Assembly: GCA_027858455.1 (NCBI GenBank)
Contig: JAQICQ010000094.1
Location: 1 to 7,366, forward strand
DNA length: 7,366 nt
Direction: 5' to 3'
From: Elusimicrobiota bacterium
GTDB taxonomy: Bacteria > CG03 > SLGR01 > JAGXOG01
Shown here: piece by piece, positions 5,787-7,366 of the stretch
Numbering within the stretch: position 1 is the first letter of the stretch
How the letters are laid out: each line of letters opens with the position of its first letter
Notes under the pieces: model-generated
What the model saw: the letters and a program-made list of their open reading frames with translations, nothing else
Told to the model about the DNA's origin: nothing
Databases searched by the model: none
Made by a program: the position numbers and the translations under genes

Positions 5787-6697
5787 TATATTTTTTGCGC
5801 GCTTTTTATAATATCTGTAATCAAGCAGTTAAAATCAATACCGGCAAGCTGGGCCGCTTCGGGAAGAAGGCTGGTTTCAGTCATACCCGGTATAGTATTT
5901 ATCTCAAGTATATAATATTTTTTAGAATCCAGTCTGAAATCAACCCTGACAGCGCCGCGGCAATTCGTTACTTCATATGCTTTTTCGGCGGCGGTCATCA
6001 TACTGTTTAATATATCCTTTGACAAACCTTCCGGTTTCCCGTGACCGGACATGCCGGTTTCATATTTTGCCCTGTAATCATAAAATTCCGTTTTAGATAT
6101 AATTTCCAGTACAGGAAGAGCTTTACCATCTATTACTCCGACAGTAAGTTCCCTGCCGGGAATATATTTTTCCACTATAATCCTGTCACCGGTATCAACT
6201 ACTTTTTTTACAGCAGCCTTTAAATCTTCTTTTTTTCTTACTATCGTAGTTGCGATGGTAGATCCCCCGGAGACCGGTTTTACAACTACCGGAAGCTTTA
6301 ATTTAATTTCAGAGCTGCTTTTAACCTCCTGCCAGACGGGGGTTCTTATATTATTATAGTCAAAGATTTCCTTAGAACATATTTTATCCATACAGAGAGC
6401 GCTTGCAAGTACTCCGCTGCCCGTATAGGGTATGGCAAAGACATCCAGCATCCCCTGCATTGAGCCGTTTTCGCCTTCATTCCCGTGCATAGCGATAAAA
6501 ACAAGATCCGGATCTTCTGAAACTAATCCGGGCATAAAATTCCCGTCAGCCATTATCAGCCGATAGTCAATTCCCAATTCAATAAAAGCTTTCTCTACAC
6601 TGGCCGCTGACTTAAGAGAGACCTCACTTTCCGGCGAATTGCCGCCGGTTAAAAGTATTATCTTACCGAATTCTTTGCTGCTTTTTTTACTTTTCAT
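5786..6697 (-). CDS. ddl: D-alanine--D-alanine ligase
   Basis: Ddl is an ATP-grasp enzyme that joins two D-Ala molecules in the cytoplasm, supplying the dipeptide that MurF adds to the UDP-MurNAc tripeptide. The 303-residue product follows the Ddl pattern: GGNSPESEVSLKSA (18-31), MHGNEGENGSMQGMLD (70-85), IPYTGSGVLASALCMDK (89-105), VVVKPVSGGSTIA (137-149), EKYIPGRELTVGV (176-188), FYDYRAKY (205-212) and the metal-binding stretch RVDFRLD...ILEINTIPGMT. Arg251, Asp253, Glu265 and Asn267 match the conserved Arg, Asp, Glu and Asn of E. coli DdlB. The Tyr of FYDY/AKY fits D-Ala-D-Ala rather than D-Ala-D-Lac specificity. Small departures are LHG to MHG, GEDG to GENG and GSSVG to GSTIA. The ATG lies inside the end of murB (11-base overlap) with a weak AGGA very close to it. 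Length is normal for the family. Confidence 0.97.
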   Translation of the reverse strand: MKSKKSSKEFGKIILLTGGNSPESEVSLKSAASVEKAFIELGIDYRLIMADGNFMPGLVSEDPDLVFIAMHGNEGENGSMQGMLDVFAIPYTGSGVLASALCMDKICSKEIFDYNNIRTPVWQEVKSSSEIKLKLPVVVKPVSGGSTIATTIVRKKEDLKAAVKKVVDTGDRIIVEKYIPGRELTVGVIDGKALPVLEIISKTEFYDYRAKYETGMSGHGKPEGLSKDILNSMMTAAEKAYEVTNCRGAVRVDFRLDSKKYYILEINTIPGMTETSLLPEAAQLAGIDFNCLITDIIKSAQKI

Positions 6698-7366
6698 ATC
6701 CTAATAATTTTAGTTCAAGTTCAAGTTCAACTCCGAATTTCCCCTTCACGCCTTTATATATTTCATCTATCAAACTATATATATCACGGGAACTTGCATT
6801 GCCCCGGTTTGTGATAAAATTAGCATGTTTCATTGAAACCTCCGCTCCGCCGGTTGTTTTGCCTTTAAAACCTGCCTTGTCAATAAGCTGGCCGGCCGTA
6901 AAATCTGAATTTTTTGGATTTTTAAATATACAACCGCAACTTTTTTTATCCAGCGGCTGGTTTATTTTTTTTTGAATTAAATTTTTCCTGTAATTATTAA
7001 TTATATCACTTTTAACACCTCTTTTCAAACATAATTCACAACCGGTTATTATGTTATTTTTTCCTATATCGCTCTTACGGTAACTAAAGCCCGCATCCTG
7101 CTTTTTAAGTATATTAATCTCCATATTTTCACTATTAAAAAGCGTAACCGTTTGAATTAAATCTCCGATATAGCTGTCAGCGGTTCCGCTGTTTAAGCAG
7201 ACTGCCGCGCCGACGGTGCCCGGAATACCCGAGAGGAAATCTAATCCCGCCAGATTATTCTTTGCAGCCTCTTTTAAAAGCTCGCCTAAGCCGGCGCCGG
7301 CGCGTGCATTAAAAAAACTGCCGCGCGCGGAAATCTTTGTAAAATCTTTTTTAAGCGTTTTTTTAT
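6687..7366 (-). CDS. murB: UDP-N-acetylenolpyruvoylglucosamine reductase MurB, 5' end cut off by window edge
   Basis: MurB is the cytoplasmic FAD- and NADPH-dependent enzyme that reduces UDP-GlcNAc-enolpyruvate to UDP-MurNAc. The frame is open to the right edge (first whole codon 7362-7364), giving 225 visible residues. Roughly the first 70-100 residues, with the start of the FAD domain, are outside the window. An internal ATG at 7124 is not the start, because clear MurB sequence lies before it: AGLDFLSGIPGTVGAAVCLNSG (39-60 of the visible part). After it come FSYRKSD (93-99, the YR..S motif), NQPLDKKSCGCIFKNP (135-150), AGQLIDKAGFKGKTTGGAEVS and KHANFITNRGNAS. The C-terminal GVELELELKLLG holds the conserved catalytic Glu region. 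The usual catalytic Ser of GS.FKNP is replaced by Cys145. The 3' end overlaps ddl by 11 bases. The family is type I-like. Confidence 0.95.
   Translation of the reverse strand, partial: KKTLKKDFTKISARGSFFNARAGAGLGELLKEAAKNNLAGLDFLSGIPGTVGAAVCLNSGTADSYIGDLIQTVTLFNSENMEINILKKQDAGFSYRKSDIGKNNIITGCELCLKRGVKSDIINNYRKNLIQKKINQPLDKKSCGCIFKNPKNSDFTAGQLIDKAGFKGKTTGGAEVSMKHANFITNRGNASSRDIYSLIDEIYKGVKGKFGVELELELKLLGYEK
6713..6730 (-). repeat. Three tandem 6-bp units inside murB
   Basis: GTTCAA occurs three times in a row on the + strand. The coding strand therefore reads a Glu-Leu dipeptide repeat (ELELEL) near the MurB C-terminus. Slippage would add or remove whole Glu-Leu pairs without changing frame. 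The repeat falls on the stretch that holds the catalytic glutamate of the family (LE.E in other MurB proteins). Confidence 0.7.

Noticed and set aside
6687..7124. murB as a complete 145-residue gene starting at the ATG at 7124
   Set aside because: Clear MurB sequence, including SGIPGTVGAAV, continues upstream in the same frame to the window edge, so this ATG is internal.
7290..7330. GC-rich patch with repeated GCGC/GGCGCC at the right end as a mobile element border
   Set aside because: It is normal MurB coding sequence rich in Ala, Gly and Arg codons, with no inverted repeats or target duplication.

Overview
The window is one densely packed, single-strand block of a bacterial division and cell wall (dcw) cluster. 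Every gene lies on the minus strand, so transcription runs from the right edge to the left edge. In that order the genes are murB (5' end cut off by the window), ddl, ftsQ, ftsA, ftsZ, pilT, pgeF (yfiH/ylmD family) and proC (3' end cut off). Five of the seven junctions are overlaps of 1 to 11 bases. One is a 13-base gap (pgeF/proC) and one is a real 88-base gap (ftsA/ftsZ), which carries the only strong, well-spaced Shine-Dalgarno sequence I found. I see no RNA gene, mobile element, CRISPR array or convincing terminator, and no gene-free stretch over 300 bases.

Layout and teamwork: murB and ddl make peptidoglycan precursors (UDP-MurNAc and D-Ala-D-Ala). ftsQ, ftsA and ftsZ encode the periplasmic/membrane scaffold, the membrane anchor and the polymerising GTPase of the divisome. 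pgeF encodes the cytoplasmic peptidoglycan editing factor, which removes wrongly built precursors. In many bacteria it sits just after ftsZ. pilT, the type IV pilus retraction ATPase, is wedged between ftsZ and pgeF with no other pilus gene in view. proC (proline synthesis) is a frequent tail gene of this neighbourhood, but its usual companion yggS/ylmE is not between pgeF and proC.

Organism: the DNA is moderately AT-rich, with heavy use of AAA and ATA codons and AT-rich leaders. FtsZ, FtsA with a membrane-targeting helix, Ddl and MurB indicate a walled bacterium dividing by a Z-ring. PilT favours a type IV piliated and probably double-membraned lineage. Several motifs deviate from textbook versions (FtsA phosphate-2 loop, FtsZ T3 loop, MurB catalytic position, PgeF N-terminus). 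Together with the pilT insertion this suggests a deep-branching, possibly uncultivated phylum (for example Omnitrophota- or Elusimicrobiota-like). That assignment is inference and cannot be settled from the window.

No clearly novel system is present. The points most worth checking are pilT translationally coupled to ftsZ, a pgeF that seems to lack any normal start codon and may start at an ATA overlapping the pilT stop, and the altered FtsA nucleotide-binding motif.
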